Shown: positions 33,826 through 41,324 of the stretch, one piece after another
Layout: every line of letters starts with the position of its first letter
Numbering within the stretch: the stretch's first letter is position 1
Source: CAZQVA01 sp964596685
GTDB taxonomy: Bacteria; Chlamydiota; Chlamydiia; Chlamydiales; VFKH01
Assembly: GCA_964596685.1 (NCBI GenBank)
Contig: CAZQVA010000005.1
Coordinates: 1-64,000, forward strand
Direction of reading: 5' to 3'
DNA length: 64,000 nucleotides
Notes under the pieces: model-generated
What the model saw: the letters and a program-made list of their open reading frames with translations, nothing else
The model's database searches: none
Told to the model about the DNA's origin: nothing
Made by a program: the position numbers and the translations under genes

Positions 33826-35415
33826 ATGGCAACAGATGTATGTATCGTAGGGGCAGGGCCTACAGGACTTATGGCTGCACTCGCTTTACACCATTTTGGA
33901 GTAAAGAATATTCGTTTGATCGACCGCTTGGAGTCGCCTTCTCCATTTTCAAAAGCTCTCGTGCTTCACGCGAGAAGTTTAGAGTTGTTGACCCTTTTGG
34001 GAATCGTTGATGATTTTCTGGCTGTGGGGGAAAAAATCAAATATTTAAATTTCTCTTTAGAGAAAGAGGAAATTGAACTGCCCCTATGTCATATTGAGTC
34101 GCCTTATCCCTTTGCCTTGGCACTTTCTCAAAATCACACTGAAGAGTTATTGACAAAGGCGCTTACCAAAGCGGGGATCTCTGTAGAGCGAGGTTCTAAT
34201 TGCACCTTTATCGCTCAAGATGGCAGCCAAGTTACTTTAACAATTGAAGGTAAGCAGCCTATTGAAGCCTCTTGGGTGATTGCTGCAGATGGGGGACATA
34301 GTACAATACGTCATGTGCTGGGGATGAATTTTCAAGGGGATACTTTAGAAGAGACCTTTGCTCTTGCCGATGTGCACATTAAAGAGGATCTTTTGCGTGA
34401 TCGCTTGCATTTTTTCTACTCTGAAGAAGGGATTGCAGCGCTTTTTCCTTTTGATAACGACAAATGGCGCATTATCCTTCCAGGAATTCCTGAAACTGCA
34501 TCGCACGAACCGATTTTGGAAGATTTAGAACGTATCCTAAGTGAGCGCGCTAAACAGATGCTCCGCCTTGATACGCCCTCCTGGCTTTCCTATTTTACAG
34601 TAAACAGTCGGCAAATTCCGCATTATCAGATGGGACGTATTTTCTTTGCCGGAGATGCAGCTCACGTACATAGCCCTGTGGGTGGTCAGGGGATGAATAC
34701 GGGGATTCAAGACAGTATCAATTTAGCATGGAAACTGGCTCTTGTCATCGCCCATAAAGTCCCCTTTTCCTTCTTAAAAAGTTATGAAGAGGAGCGTTTA
34801 CCGGTGGCTCATGAAATTGTCACGGCAACAGAGAGTATGACGCGCTTACTCACCTCTAAAGCCTCTTTTGCTAGATGGGCACGCGAAAAAGCTCTACCAA
34901 AGGTACTTTCAACAGACTTTATACAGAGGTTTGCTGCAAGAAAAACCGCTGAGTTGGATATTGTCTATAAAGATAGCGATATTGTGGAAGATACAAGCGC
35001 ATTTTTTGCGCCGGGGAAAAAGGCGGGTGAGCGTGTATTGCCGGGATTTTTCGATGAGGCATTAAAGAAAGGACGTCACCTCCTTGTACTCTTTACAGCT
35101 GACCACACGGTTGATGATCTATTGCCTGGAATTAGTGCTATTCAGCATCGCGCACTCGATTTCTATCGAGAGATCATTGATCCTTATTTAGTCGTTTCTG
35201 ATCCCATTAAAGAAGCACCTTGGCCCGTTCTTGTTGATGCGCAATTGAATGAACACCAGCGGTGGAAGGTGGCTCACCAACCTGCACTCTACTTGCTGCG
35301 CCCCGATGGATATATTGGCTTTTCTTCTCATCCAATGGATGTAGATCGCTTAATTCAGTACTTATCGCGCTTCTTTATTTCAGAAAAAAATCAGCGTTTA
35401 GAAGGGAAGGGATAA
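33826..35415 (+). CDS. FAD-dependent monooxygenase (aromatic hydroxylase family)
   Basis: 529 residues. FAD-binding DVCIVGAGPTGLMAALAL at the start, the mid-chain VIAADGGHSTIRHVLG (DG motif), and FFAGDAAHVHSPVGGQGMNT (GD motif). The C-terminal ~170 residues resemble the thioredoxin-like domain of phenol-hydroxylase-type enzymes. Three bases after the nucleoside hydrolase gene, so co-transcribed. Substrate unknown. Its 3' end overlaps convergent lpxI by 18 bases. Confidence 0.88.
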   Translation: MATDVCIVGAGPTGLMAALALHHFGVKNIRLIDRLESPSPFSKALVLHARSLELLTLLGIVDDFLAVGEKIKYLNFSLEKEEIELPLCHIESPYPFALALSQNHTEELLTKALTKAGISVERGSNCTFIAQDGSQVTLTIEGKQPIEASWVIAADGGHSTIRHVLGMNFQGDTLEETFALADVHIKEDLLRDRLHFFYSEEGIAALFPFDNDKWRIILPGIPETASHEPILEDLERILSERAKQMLRLDTPSWLSYFTVNSRQIPHYQMGRIFFAGDAAHVHSPVGGQGMNTGIQDSINLAWKLALVIAHKVPFSFLKSYEEERLPVAHEIVTATESMTRLLTSKASFARWAREKALPKVLSTDFIQRFAARKTAELDIVYKDSDIVEDTSAFFAPGKKAGERVLPGFFDEALKKGRHLLVLFTADHTVDDLLPGISAIQHRALDFYREIIDPYLVVSDPIKEAPWPVLVDAQLNEHQRWKVAHQPALYLLRPDGYIGFSSHPMDVDRLIQYLSRFFISEKNQRLEGKG

Positions 35416-36204
35416 AATAGGGATATTCAGCTGTAAGGCTCTTTCTAGGGTGGATTCGCCGAGAATAAGTGTCTTGCCAGCTTCGATAACGAGAAGCGCT
35501 GCTTGAATTTTAGCAAGCTTTTCTATGGTATTGGGACCAATTACAGGTAGGTCAAAGCGCCGATCGCGTTCCTGATGAGCTCCTTTGATGACAATGCAGC
35601 CTTCTTTAGCGATTTGCCAAGCGCGTTCAAGGCATTGGTCGGTTCCTTCCATTGCTTCTAGGGCAACAACGCTAGAATCCTTGATGACAACGGTCTGACC
35701 AATATTGAGCCGCGAGAGTTCCTTTACGAGTGCAATGCCGAAGGGGAGTTGTTTCATCAGATGAGAGGAGATAGTCATGCCAGTAAGGTTGCCTGCTGGA
35801 GCAACGAAATTTTGTAAATAGGTCGATGAGTCTAGTACGTCGATGCCCTCTTTTTGCATAATGCGCGCAACTGTTTTTAGGATTGTATCGCCACGCTTGT
35901 CGGAAAGAGAGAGCCATGTCCTAATTGTAAACCAGTCGAAACGCCACCATGCGAGAGCATAGATCGCCTGGTGAACAACACGGCCTGCAAAGAGAATTTG
36001 GGTGGCGTGGTGTTTTTTGCAAAGCTTTAGGGCTTTTCCCAGTTGTGTGGGATAAAGCCAATAACAGTGCGTCGAGGGCAATTCTTCGATAGTGCTCTCG
36101 GCTGCTCCTTTTAGGGCTAACAGAAGGACGGGCTTTCCTTCTCGATGAAGAGCTTCTAGAATAAGGCGGGGCATAATGCCCTGCCCGGCTACTAAGGCAA
36201 TCAC
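35398..36204 (-). CDS. lpxI: UDP-2,3-diacylglucosamine pyrophosphatase LpxI
   Basis: Makes lipid X in lipid A synthesis. 268 residues. Family blocks: MIALVAGQGIMPRLILEAL at the start, LFAGRVVHQAIYAL, DKRGDTILKTVARIMQKEGI, GQTVVIKDSSVVALEAMEGT and the C-terminal FDLPVIGPNTIEKLAKIQAA. C. trachomatis uses the unrelated LpxG for this step, so LpxI here marks a different solution. It overlaps trxA by 4 bases (ATGA). Confidence 0.9.
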   Translation of the reverse strand: MIALVAGQGIMPRLILEALHREGKPVLLLALKGAAESTIEELPSTHCYWLYPTQLGKALKLCKKHHATQILFAGRVVHQAIYALAWWRFDWFTIRTWLSLSDKRGDTILKTVARIMQKEGIDVLDSSTYLQNFVAPAGNLTGMTISSHLMKQLPFGIALVKELSRLNIGQTVVIKDSSVVALEAMEGTDQCLERAWQIAKEGCIVIKGAHQERDRRFDLPVIGPNTIEKLAKIQAALLVIEAGKTLILGESTLERALQLNIPILSLPF

Positions 36205-36518
36205 AAAGCTGTTTTGATGAAGGCTTTAATATTATCTTCGTCGCGCAATCCCGTTAGACGATTGACTTCCTTGCCATCTTTAAAGAGGACAAGTGTGGGT
36301 AAGGCGGTGATGTGCAGGGAAGCTGCACTTTTTTCGGCGCGATCTGTATCTACTTTTACAATGCGGACTTGACCTTGCATGGAGGCAGCAACACGTTCGA
36401 GCACAGGGCTCAACATACGACATGGCCCACACCAGTCAGCAAAGAAATCAGCAAGAACAACACCTTGTGCGATGACACTCGCAAATTGTTCGTCGGTAAT
36501 TTTTTCAATATCACCCAT
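36201..36518 (-). CDS. trxA: Thioredoxin
   Basis: General disulfide reductase. 105 residues with the active site WCGPCR (C30, C33), the cis-Pro strand ALPTLVLF and KDGKEVNRLTG. GGAGTAAATT precedes the ATG on the minus strand. Upstream of lpxI with 4-base overlap; downstream of the CysJ-like reductase on the same strand. Confidence 0.97.
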   Translation of the reverse strand: MGDIEKITDEQFASVIAQGVVLADFFADWCGPCRMLSPVLERVAASMQGQVRIVKVDTDRAEKSAASLHITALPTLVLFKDGKEVNRLTGLRDEDNIKAFIKTAL

Positions 36519-36568
36519 AATTTACTCCTGTAAGAGAGCTTTTAAGATAGCAAAAACGTCAGATCGGT

Positions 36569-37669
36569 TCAATAAACATCGCGACGATATCTGCCTGATT
36601 GACGCATTTCTTTGATCCACTGTCTCGTTTGGATGAGATCCATGCTGCCTTCTTTTGCTACAATCGTCTGTAGTGCTTGTTCCACTGCTTTAGCCATTTC
36701 GTTTGCATCCCCACATACATAAAAAATAGCCCCCTCTTGCATCCATTGCCATACTTCAGCGCTGTGCTCAAGTAATTTGTGCTGCACGTAGACCTTCTCG
36801 GCGCTATCGCGAGAAAAGGCACAAGTAAGGTTTAAGAGATTATGATCCACAAGCTGTTGCCAGAAGTCTTCATAAAAGAAATGTGAATGGCGGTGCTTTT
36901 CACCAAAAAAGAGCCAGTTGCGGCGGGCAGAAGGATGTTGCATTCTTTCCTGCATGAACCCTCGAAATGGAGCGACTCCCGTTCCAGGGCCTACCATGAT
37001 CATAGGAGTGGCTAAGTCTGCCGGGAGATGGAAGTGAGAACTTGGATGGACATAACCAAAAATGGGCGTCGTATGCATTGAGGCGAGTCGTCCAAGAAAG
37101 TGAGAGCCAATCCCTCTGCGCAATTGACCGCGTGTTTCAAAATCAGCTGTAGCGACTGTTAAATGAACTTCATCCTTCACTTGACTCTTGGCAGAAGCAA
37201 TTGAATAAAAGCGAGGGAGTATGGGAAAAAGCGTATCGACAAATTCTTGAGCACCAAGTGCAGGGGAGTAGCTCTGGCAAAAATCCCATACTTCAAAAGA
37301 AGCAAGAAATTCTTTCTTTAAGGCGGGATCTTCGGGTATTTGGTTCGGGGCAATCTTCTCTGCAAGTGTTGGTGAAATACGTCGAATGCAGCACCAGTGG
37401 CTAAGGCACTCTTTTAGAGGCATTACTTGTGCTGTCCTTGGCTCTTTGACTAAAGTAGTAGGCTCTAGTTTCAAGGCGACTAACGTTTTTTCAACAAGTT
37501 CGGGATCGTGACTTGGAAAAATTGCTAAGCTATCCCCAGGTTCATATTGGATCCCTTCGCCCTTTAGGCTGATATGAAAGACTTGCTTGTCACAATCGCC
37601 TTTGGTAAGGGTATAGCGATCATTTAAATATAATTTTTGGGCAGTTTGGCGCGTAATTTTTTCATTCAT
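36569..37669 (-). CDS. CysJ-like NADPH flavoprotein reductase without flavodoxin domain
   Basis: 366 residues of the FAD/NADPH half only. FAD-binding PRFYSIASAK and RGIGSHFLGRL, NADPH-binding MIMVGPGTGVAPFRGFM, NWLFFGEKHRHSHFFYEDFW and the C-terminal FYVCGDANEMAKAVEQAL end in YRRDVY. Sulfite reductase and P450 reductases share this domain. There is no flavodoxin domain at the N-terminus, so the electron acceptor must be a separate protein. A sulfite-reductase role is not proven. Confidence 0.88.
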   Translation of the reverse strand: MNEKITRQTAQKLYLNDRYTLTKGDCDKQVFHISLKGEGIQYEPGDSLAIFPSHDPELVEKTLVALKLEPTTLVKEPRTAQVMPLKECLSHWCCIRRISPTLAEKIAPNQIPEDPALKKEFLASFEVWDFCQSYSPALGAQEFVDTLFPILPRFYSIASAKSQVKDEVHLTVATADFETRGQLRRGIGSHFLGRLASMHTTPIFGYVHPSSHFHLPADLATPMIMVGPGTGVAPFRGFMQERMQHPSARRNWLFFGEKHRHSHFFYEDFWQQLVDHNLLNLTCAFSRDSAEKVYVQHKLLEHSAEVWQWMQEGAIFYVCGDANEMAKAVEQALQTIVAKEGSMDLIQTRQWIKEMRQSGRYRRDVY

Positions 37670-37732
37670 CTTGATAAGCCCTTACGATCTTTAAAATACT
37701 GACGCGTATTTGCGCACATTAAAAGCTGAGTG

Positions 37733-38064
37733 AAAGTCGAAAGCCTTTTGCAAATGGCTCTCAAATCCACGTTTTTTACTGGATGTCATTCAAAGTGTTT
37801 AAGTGGGATGAAAAAAACTACGGTCTTGCATTCTTCTAATACCCAATTCGGTCCCCATTAATTCTGAGGTAGTATAAGGTGTGGTTAAAAAAAATTAACA
37901 CAAGTTAAGATAAAAATATTTACCACAGAGTCCACAGAGCGCGCAGAGGGGGAAATAAGGATTTATTTGGCAGAAGGTTATCCGCTAAATCCTTAAGAAG
38001 AGTTTCCATTCTAGCTCTGACCATTTTAACTTGAATAGTTAACTAACACTTTGAATTACGCCCT
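37733..38064. repeat. Degenerate MITE-like repeat copy
   Basis: This fills most of the 640-base gap between the reductase and the next gene. AGTCGAAAGCCTTTTGCAAA (37735-37754) matches the family edge. CTTGCATTCTTCTAATACCC, an AAGGTGT piece and CCACAGAGTCCACAGAGCGC (37923-37942) follow in the same order as in the 48.7-49.2 kb units, but the left CTCTGTG arm is deleted. Ends at 37781-37799 and 38045-38063 form an imperfect inverted repeat (15 of 19). No gene is seen. Confidence 0.6.
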
Positions 38065-38250
38065 TTTTACTACTATAACACAATGATATTTAAAAACTCA
38101 CGTTTATAACGTCAAATCGATATAGCGTCCTCGTAGTCGCGCTTGGTGTAAGAACGCCTATTTGTGACATTTTGCTACACATACAAAAGATTTTCGTCGC
38201 AAAAAAACTGTTTGATTTAACTTATTGCAAAAGGCTTATATAAAATAAAA

Positions 38251-38279
38251 TTGAATTTTTTCAATAAATAGTTTAGGAT
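38251..38279 (+). promoter_or_regulatory. Candidate promoter upstream of 38310
   Basis: TTGAAT and TAGGAT separated by 17 bases in an AT-rich stretch. Start would be near 38286, about 24 bases before the ATG. Confidence 0.3.
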
Positions 38280-38309
38280 AAAGGAATGAATTGTTAATTT
38301 GAGGAAATT

Positions 38310-39836
38310 ATGAGTTTTTCTCCAATCGGTACTACGCCCACTCCAGTGCCACCTGCTGCAACTGTAGAGACAGACAAGTTAAAGCAATTAGAAGAAAGGG
38401 TGCAGGAACTTGCTGGGAAGGTATTAACCCTCACTGGGGAGGTAGTAACCCTCAGAGGAAAACTCAAAGAATTGCAACGCCCTCTTTCTGAGCGCGTTTG
38501 GAGTGTGCTTTCTTCTTTTGGTCATTCCCTCATTGGTTTTTTTAAAGGACTTTTTGGATGTGGTACTGCGGCACCCCTAGTAGAGGTGGATACTGTACCT
38601 CCTACGCCACCGGTCGAAGAGCAAGATATTCCAGGAGAAGAGGAGAGTATGTCTGTTCTTTGTGATGAGATCCACAACAAAGAACAAGAAGCCATTCATG
38701 TAACCATGCCTCAAATCTCTTTGCATGATGAGCAGAAAACTGCATTAGTAGATCTTCTTAACGTCATATTAAAGCGCGTGCGATCCTCTCCTAATGATAG
38801 TTTAAAATGGTTGATTACTAATCCTACTAATCTCCCTAAATTGATGCGAGTAAAGAAACCCTTGCTTCAACTCTCCCCAGGAAAACTGATTGCTTTTATC
38901 TTACAAGAGCAACAGCTAAGACAGTCAGTCCTGGAAATTGTGCGCAATGCTTATCAGGGGAATCAGCCTGCTCTTGAGTTTATTGGGTATTTATTTTCAG
39001 GAATGGGTTCCTGGTTAACTACCCTAGAGTTTATCCAGCGTATGAAGGCGGAAAATGGACAAGCTGTTGATTATGGTATTCCGCAAGGTCTCATGGATCA
39101 ATGGTATGAAGAGGCTGAAACTTTAAATGCCACTAGGGAGCATTTAGACGAGATTAAAAAGGCTTGTAATGCGGGGGGAGGGATTCCTAGTCCTAAGACA
39201 CCCAAAGCTTCTCAACTGCTTTGGTGTAAACTATTCTGGATCTTTGCCTATACGATGCTAAAGCCTAATGAAGGTCCTTTAGAATGGGCTAAAGTCATGA
39301 CTGGTTCATGCGTGGCATGCAAACAATATAAGGAGCTACAGGAAACATTTAAAGAGTCATTTGATAAAGCATGGAGGGCTGTGAGTGCTCCTAATGCGGG
39401 TTGGCAAAATCGAACAGATGTCGTCAAAGAGCCCCCTAGTGACTCTACAGAGTCAATTTCTGATTCATCAGATCCTGTAGAAAGTGTACAGTCAGAGTTG
39501 CCTGTTGAGCCAGAAGCTGAAAAAGCATTGGTCACTCATCATGCATCCCTACATGCATTGATTCAAAAAATCCAGGAATCCAACACTCCGCTTTATGTGA
39601 CTACGACGCAGAATATTGATTTCCTAAAAGAAATTGCAAAAGAGACTCAATTAGAGGACTTCTTAAATCACCTATTCGCTAGTGAGTCCAAATTCTGTAC
39701 ATTTATTCCACAGGAGCGTTGGAAGCGCCCCATGATGTGGACGAATTTGATAAGAATTATGGAACACGGCTGGGGAAAAAATCCTCAGATGGAAAATATT
39801 ATTCGTGCTGCCTATTCTACTTTTTCAAAAAAATAA
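38310..39836 (+). CDS. Orphan protein with coiled coil, possible effector
   Basis: 508 residues, not recognised. N-terminus MSFSPIGTTPTPVPPAATVE is Ser/Thr/Pro-rich, like type III signals. Residues about 23-56 form a leucine-heptad coiled coil that includes a short internal repeat (VLTLTGE, VVTLRGK). A weak hydrophobic stretch (LIGFFKGLFGCG) and an acidic linker follow. The rest is helical, with a second Ser/Asp/Glu linker near 370-400. GAGGAAATT precedes the ATG. It converges on the LRR gene with a 12-base overlap. Confidence 0.65.
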   Translation: MSFSPIGTTPTPVPPAATVETDKLKQLEERVQELAGKVLTLTGEVVTLRGKLKELQRPLSERVWSVLSSFGHSLIGFFKGLFGCGTAAPLVEVDTVPPTPPVEEQDIPGEEESMSVLCDEIHNKEQEAIHVTMPQISLHDEQKTALVDLLNVILKRVRSSPNDSLKWLITNPTNLPKLMRVKKPLLQLSPGKLIAFILQEQQLRQSVLEIVRNAYQGNQPALEFIGYLFSGMGSWLTTLEFIQRMKAENGQAVDYGIPQGLMDQWYEEAETLNATREHLDEIKKACNAGGGIPSPKTPKASQLLWCKLFWIFAYTMLKPNEGPLEWAKVMTGSCVACKQYKELQETFKESFDKAWRAVSAPNAGWQNRTDVVKEPPSDSTESISDSSDPVESVQSELPVEPEAEKALVTHHASLHALIQKIQESNTPLYVTTTQNIDFLKEIAKETQLEDFLNHLFASESKFCTFIPQERWKRPMMWTNLIRIMEHGWGKNPQMENIIRAAYSTFSKK

Positions 39837-40649
39837 CTGCCTTTTAGTGGGCATTTCTGTTTGAAGCCCCGTGTAAGGTGTTGGTAGTAAACGAGAGAAG
39901 GAATCGTCAAGTGCGAGTACCTCTAGATTTTGCATAGTGTTAAGAACTGCAAGGCAGTCGTCAGTGAGGGGTGTCTCTTGCAAATTGAGTGTTTTCAGAT
40001 GGGGAAGTGCTTTTAAGGCCTTAAGTCCAACTGCAGTCACTTGGGTGCAATGGATCATTCGAAGGTCTCTGAGCTGAGTAAGGCTAGATACTTCTTTAAG
40101 AATTTCTTCAGAGAGCGTTTGGCCTGATAAGTCTAAGCGATACAGTGTGTTCAAAGGGATGAGACTGCGTATTTTTTCAATTGTGATAGCCCCTGAAGTT
40201 GTTTGCCCGCTTAAGTTGAGACGAGTGATGTTAGGGCAGTTGTTTATTACATCTTGAAACTGCTGTACATTGAGCACGCCAGGGTGTATCGATAGTTCCT
40301 GAACAGATTTTCCATGTTTATTAAGAAGGGAAAAGAGTGCGGAAGGAGTGTTAGTAGACATCTTTTCGCGTGTGATGCGCAGTGCCTGAACCTTTTGTGG
40401 CATAAACACAGCAGAATATTTTTTGGATATACAAGGTAAAATATGCTGATGATTGTCACCCAAGGCATCCCAGATCCTTTTAAAGACATCTTGTGGAAGC
40501 TCGCCAATAGTTTCTAGAAAAAGAGGCCGTAGTGATGTGCTTACTGGAAGGGTGTTCAAAGGGGCTAGAGGGCGTCTTGGGCGTGGATTTTCGCGATACG
40601 CATTCTCTTGGGGAGGAGGTGTAGTATATCCTGTTGTTATTCCTGTCAT
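39825..40649 (-). CDS. F-box-like and leucine-rich repeat protein
   Basis: 274 residues. A Thr/Pro-rich N-terminus (MTGITTGYTTPPPQ) is followed by an F-box-like stretch at about 48-83 (IGELPQDVFKRIWDALGDN, ISKKYSAVF). Then come leucine-rich repeats: ITRLNLSGQTTSG, LYRLDLSGQTLSEE, LRDLRMIHCTQVTAVGL, LKTLNLQETPLTD and LEVLALDD. F-box/LRR proteins recruit host ubiquitin ligases; such families are expanded in amoeba-associated chlamydiae. A secreted host-ubiquitin effector is inferred. Confidence 0.75.
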   Translation of the reverse strand: MTGITTGYTTPPPQENAYRENPRPRRPLAPLNTLPVSTSLRPLFLETIGELPQDVFKRIWDALGDNHQHILPCISKKYSAVFMPQKVQALRITREKMSTNTPSALFSLLNKHGKSVQELSIHPGVLNVQQFQDVINNCPNITRLNLSGQTTSGAITIEKIRSLIPLNTLYRLDLSGQTLSEEILKEVSSLTQLRDLRMIHCTQVTAVGLKALKALPHLKTLNLQETPLTDDCLAVLNTMQNLEVLALDDSFSRLLPTPYTGLQTEMPTKRQLFF

Positions 40650-40667
40650 AAATACTCCATCTTAAGA

Positions 40668-41324
40668 TTAAGTCATATTCTCGGAGAGACCGAGAAAGTA
40701 TAATTCGTGACAACCAGCCCTAAGTAGAGCCTCAGCACAGCTCTTTGTCCGTCTGAATTCAAGGTGCGTATCAATGATGAGCAGTCTCTGCAGAGGTGCA
40801 ATATTTTTTGCTTCGAAAGTCAGCTTTTTTAAAGTTGGAATCTCGCGAATTGATTGTAAAGCTGAAATATTATTATACATGGCAATTTTTTTTACAAGGA
40901 GAATGCGATGATCGGGGTAGAGGCGAAATTTTTGCCACGGGTTTTGCGGATAGGTAAGGATCGCATCGAAGGATGGCCAATCCGTTAGGTGAGAAAGCTG
41001 TAAGGTATACAGAGCAGCTAAATCATGGATTATACCGGGCCTTAATTTAGCCCAGTGATTGATCCGAATCACGGCTTCTGTGCGATCAAAGAGGGCTGCT
41101 TGCCTCCAGAAATAGCGATGACTACAGCGACAGAAGAGTGCTGATTTTGGCGCAAAGCAACGCGTACAATGTTCCTTTGGATCGCACCAAGGTAGCGTAG
41201 TTAGGCATTCCTGACAAATCCACCCTCGATCTATGACTTGATCGCAGAGGATACAATGAGGAACAACTACCTTGTTAAAGAAAGATCTTAAAATTTTTGT
41301 ATGGAATATTTTGGTGAATCCCAT
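40668..41324 (-). CDS. ComF-like phosphoribosyltransferase family protein, degenerate
   Basis: 218 residues. Two CxxC zinc-ribbon pairs at the N-terminus (CILC, CQEC, then CTRC, CRC) match ComF. The C-terminal half has the PRTase topology, but the PRPP loop, usually VLLVDDVxTTGAT, reads RLLIIDTHLEFRRTKSCAEA, without the paired Asp and TTG. Enzyme activity is therefore doubtful. ComF acts in DNA uptake in other bacteria. The start overlaps the 3' end of the 1634-residue gene by 37 bases. Confidence 0.75.
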   Translation of the reverse strand: MGFTKIFHTKILRSFFNKVVVPHCILCDQVIDRGWICQECLTTLPWCDPKEHCTRCFAPKSALFCRCSHRYFWRQAALFDRTEAVIRINHWAKLRPGIIHDLAALYTLQLSHLTDWPSFDAILTYPQNPWQKFRLYPDHRILLVKKIAMYNNISALQSIREIPTLKKLTFEAKNIAPLQRLLIIDTHLEFRRTKSCAEALLRAGCHELYFLGLSENMT

